From Verrucomicrobiota bacterium (GTDB lineage: Bacteria > Verrucomicrobiota > Verrucomicrobiia > Opitutales > Opitutaceae): DNA of 55,435 nucleotides. The notes under the pieces are model-generated. The model was given only the letters and a program-made list of their open reading frames with translations. It did no database searches and was not told the origin of the DNA. The stretch spans positions 1 to 55,435 of the forward strand of contig JAEYUW010000003.1 of the NCBI GenBank assembly GCA_023432225.1. Reading direction: 5' to 3'. The position numbers were made by a program, and so were the translations under genes. Below are positions 53,926 through 55,435 of this stretch, in pieces. Position 1 is the first letter of the stretch. The number at the start of each line of letters is the position of its first letter.

Positions 53926-54446
53926 GGAGATTTTTCGAGCAGGACTGGCGGACGAACGTTGGCATCGTAGCGCCACCAAGCATCGCAGAGCGGACGATAC
54001 GAGTTCTCGAAATTTCGCCAACTCCGAACAAAGCGGCGGCGGACGTCCGCCGCTGGGACATCATGGCCGCCTTCTTTCACCCGAGCGGCAATGCGTTTGA
54101 GCGCGATAGCGGGCGTGCGAAGTTGAAGGTAGACAATCTCGATCCGGTAGCCGTGCGCCCTCCAGTGTTTAATGCGCTCGACATAGGTCAGGCCGCTCAG
54201 GGTGCTTTCAAAGGAGAAGTCGGCGCCGGATGCGGCGAGGCGATCGAGTTCACCGAGAAAAATGCGTCCGGCGGACAAAGCGGCGTTCGAGGGCTTGAGC
54301 GGGGAGAGGCCGGCGGCGATCAGGTCGGCGTTGACGAAATGCATGATGCCGGCCTCGCGAGGGAGAAATTCCGTGGCGAATGTCGTCTTTCCGGCGCCGT
54401 TGGGGCCGGCGATGATCAGGCAGACGGGTTGTTTGGCGGCGGGCAT
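53922..54446 (-). CDS. Zeta-toxin-like P-loop kinase
   Basis: A 174-aa P-loop protein of the zeta toxin family. The Walker A box GPNGAGKTT is at residues 14-22. HFVNADLIAAGLSPLKPSNA (catalytic-Asp-like), then FSFESTLSGLTY, and ERIKHWRAHGYRIEIVYLQL with an Arg region (RIAARVKEGGHDVPAADVRR) follow. Zeta toxins phosphorylate UDP-GlcNAc and block peptidoglycan synthesis; some family members do other jobs. The start at 54446 (MPAAKQPVCLIIAG) is chosen over one 28 codons upstream that runs into a REP element. It is coupled to a 48-aa downstream gene; a toxin-antitoxin role is inference. Confidence 0.82.
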   Translation of the reverse strand: MPAAKQPVCLIIAGPNGAGKTTFATEFLPREAGIMHFVNADLIAAGLSPLKPSNAALSAGRIFLGELDRLAASGADFSFESTLSGLTYVERIKHWRAHGYRIEIVYLQLRTPAIALKRIAARVKEGGHDVPAADVRRRFVRSWRNFENSYRPLCDAWWRYDANVRPPVLLEKSP

Positions 54447-54504
54447 CAGTCGGGTGTGAGGGTGGACGTGGAACCTCGCGGCGTAAAGTGGGACGTGGAA
54501 AGAG

Positions 54505-54556
54505 AACGCGTTGAGGTCAACGCGTTCCACCGGCTCGGCGGGACGCCTCGCCCTAC
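54505..54556. repeat. Composite of a family C REP and a GTAG-type REP
   Basis: On the plus strand the hairpin CGCGTTGA-GG-TCAACGCG (54507-54524) is followed by TTCCACC, then GGCGGGACGCCTCGCC ending in CTAC (54553-54556). The first half is family C (as at 10832 and 15316); the second half resembles family D. Two families joined in one spacer, between the zeta-like gene and uvrD. Confidence 0.65.
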
Positions 54557-54557
54557 C

Positions 54558-55435
54558 TCACCAACCCCAACTCCGCTTGATGCGCAGCTCGTCGTAGAGG
54601 TTGTTCGGCAGTTCGAGCAGGAAGCGCGACGGCTGCAGCATCATGCCGCCGGGGCCGGCTCTTGTCGCGACTCTCGGGTAGCTGATGTAGAGTTCGTTCT
54701 TAGCGCGCGTCACGGCGACGTAGAAGAGGCGGCGCTCTTCTTCGACGTCTCCGTCTTCGATCGAACGGCGGGTGGGGAATTGGTTGTCGGCGGCGCCGAT
54801 CACGAAGACGACGTCGTATTCGAGGCCCTTGGCCTGGTGCACCGTCGTCAGGCGGATGGCGTCGTCGGTGGGCTCGACTTCCTTCTCGGCGGTCTCGCCG
54901 TTGAGGAGCGCGACTTGCGTGAGCATCTCCTGCATCTGGGTGAACTGCGACGCGAAGCCGACGAAGCCTTTCAATTCCTCGAGGCGATCGAGGTAGTCGG
55001 CGTAGGCGCCGCGCATGTAGTCGCCATACCAGCCGTCGATTGCGACCTTCACGGCGTCGGCGGGTTTGCCTTCGTCCATCGCGGCGGCGACTTGCTGGAG
55101 CGAGGCGCAGAAGTTGGCCCAGTCGTCCTTGGCGTCCTTCGGGACCTTGGTCTTCACGTCGTCCTCGGCGAGGGCGTCGATGAAGTTTTTCTGCATGAGC
55201 TTCGCGTGGTCGAGCGCGGCGGCGTAGATCTTCTGCGCGCCTTTTTCGCCGACTTTCGGGAGCAGGATGGCGAAGCGCTGCCACGCGAGCGTGTTGCTCG
55301 GGTTGTAAACGAATTGGATGAGCGCGATGAGGTCGCGGACGTGCTGGCGCTCGAAGAATTTCACGCCGGACGTGATGACGTAGGGAATGCCGGCGCGGGA
55401 GAGCGCGAGCTGCATCTCGAGCGCGATGAAGTGCG
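54558..55435 (-). CDS. UvrD/PcrA-type DNA helicase, C-terminal part
   Basis: The last 292 residues of a superfamily 1A helicase; the rest lies outside the right edge. Visible are the 2A/2B domain features YVITSGVKFFERQHVRDLIA (motif IV region), LTTVHQAKGLEYDVVFVIGA (motif V), and EEERRLFYVAVTRAKNELYI (motif VI). UvrD/PcrA helicases unwind DNA in excision repair and replication restart. The tail after motif VI is short (MMLQPSRFLLELPNNLYDEL then RIKRSWGW). PcrA, UvrD or Rep cannot be told apart from this part. A REP composite follows the stop. Confidence 0.93.
   Translation of the reverse strand, partial: HFIALEMQLALSRAGIPYVITSGVKFFERQHVRDLIALIQFVYNPSNTLAWQRFAILLPKVGEKGAQKIYAAALDHAKLMQKNFIDALAEDDVKTKVPKDAKDDWANFCASLQQVAAAMDEGKPADAVKVAIDGWYGDYMRGAYADYLDRLEELKGFVGFASQFTQMQEMLTQVALLNGETAEKEVEPTDDAIRLTTVHQAKGLEYDVVFVIGAADNQFPTRRSIEDGDVEEERRLFYVAVTRAKNELYISYPRVATRAGPGGMMLQPSRFLLELPNNLYDELRIKRSWGW

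Overview
The window is high-GC bacterial DNA, most likely from the Verrucomicrobiota and probably an Opitutaceae relative. Three secreted proteins end in the VPEPSTYA-type PEP-CTERM sorting signal followed by an Arg-rich tail. There are DUF1080 and GH106-type secreted enzymes, an orphan MacB-like ADOP permease, and very few clear Shine-Dalgarno sequences. No rRNA, tRNA, CRISPR array, intact transposon or prophage was seen. The taxon is inferred from gene style, not from a marker gene.

Layout. 1-5.6 kb: the 5' part of htpG, a GH106-type rhamnosidase and a LeuT-like Na+ symporter with a 51-aa MetS-like partner. 5.9-12 kb: a complete branched-chain amino acid ABC importer (livHMGF) headed by two tandem paralogous binding proteins. 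12-19 kb: an LptG/LptF permease, a DgkA-SDR pair, a protein resembling SeqA, an ATP-grasp protein and YgiQ. 19-30 kb: a chemoreceptor coupled to a thioredoxin-like membrane protein, an orphan ADOP permease, a POT peptide transporter, a zinc-ribbon membrane protein, a YjbR protein and a YccS/FUSC-type membrane protein. 30-46.7 kb: a glycosyltransferase/PEP-CTERM pair and a carbohydrate section (DUF1080, two PL1-type pectate lyases, a GH43-like propeller, a pectate-lyase-3-like beta-helix), with small DUF4256, STM3941-like, DHFR-like and VOC genes between, then DUF3137-like/LemA and a HAF-repeat PEP-CTERM protein. 46.8-55.4 kb: a TPR protein, a VOC protein, a DUF1398-ECF sigma operon with a Cys-rich sigma tail, a third PEP-CTERM protein, a zeta-toxin-like kinase with a 48-aa partner, and the 3' end of a UvrD/PcrA helicase gene.

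Functionally the region suits a saprophyte that degrades pectin and rhamnose-containing polysaccharides outside the cell, imports amino acids and peptides, and displays PEP-CTERM proteins.

The most striking non-genic signal is a dense scatter of intergenic palindromes built like REPINs: two hairpins in inverted orientation, each bounded by GTAG or GGAG (CTAC or CTCC at the far end). At least nine occur here, in several sequence families, with no REP-associated transposase in the window. A separate palindrome built from 9-bp ACGGAT repeats occurs twice in full and once as a half. The most unexpected gene is the SeqA-like protein at 14.7-15.2 kb.
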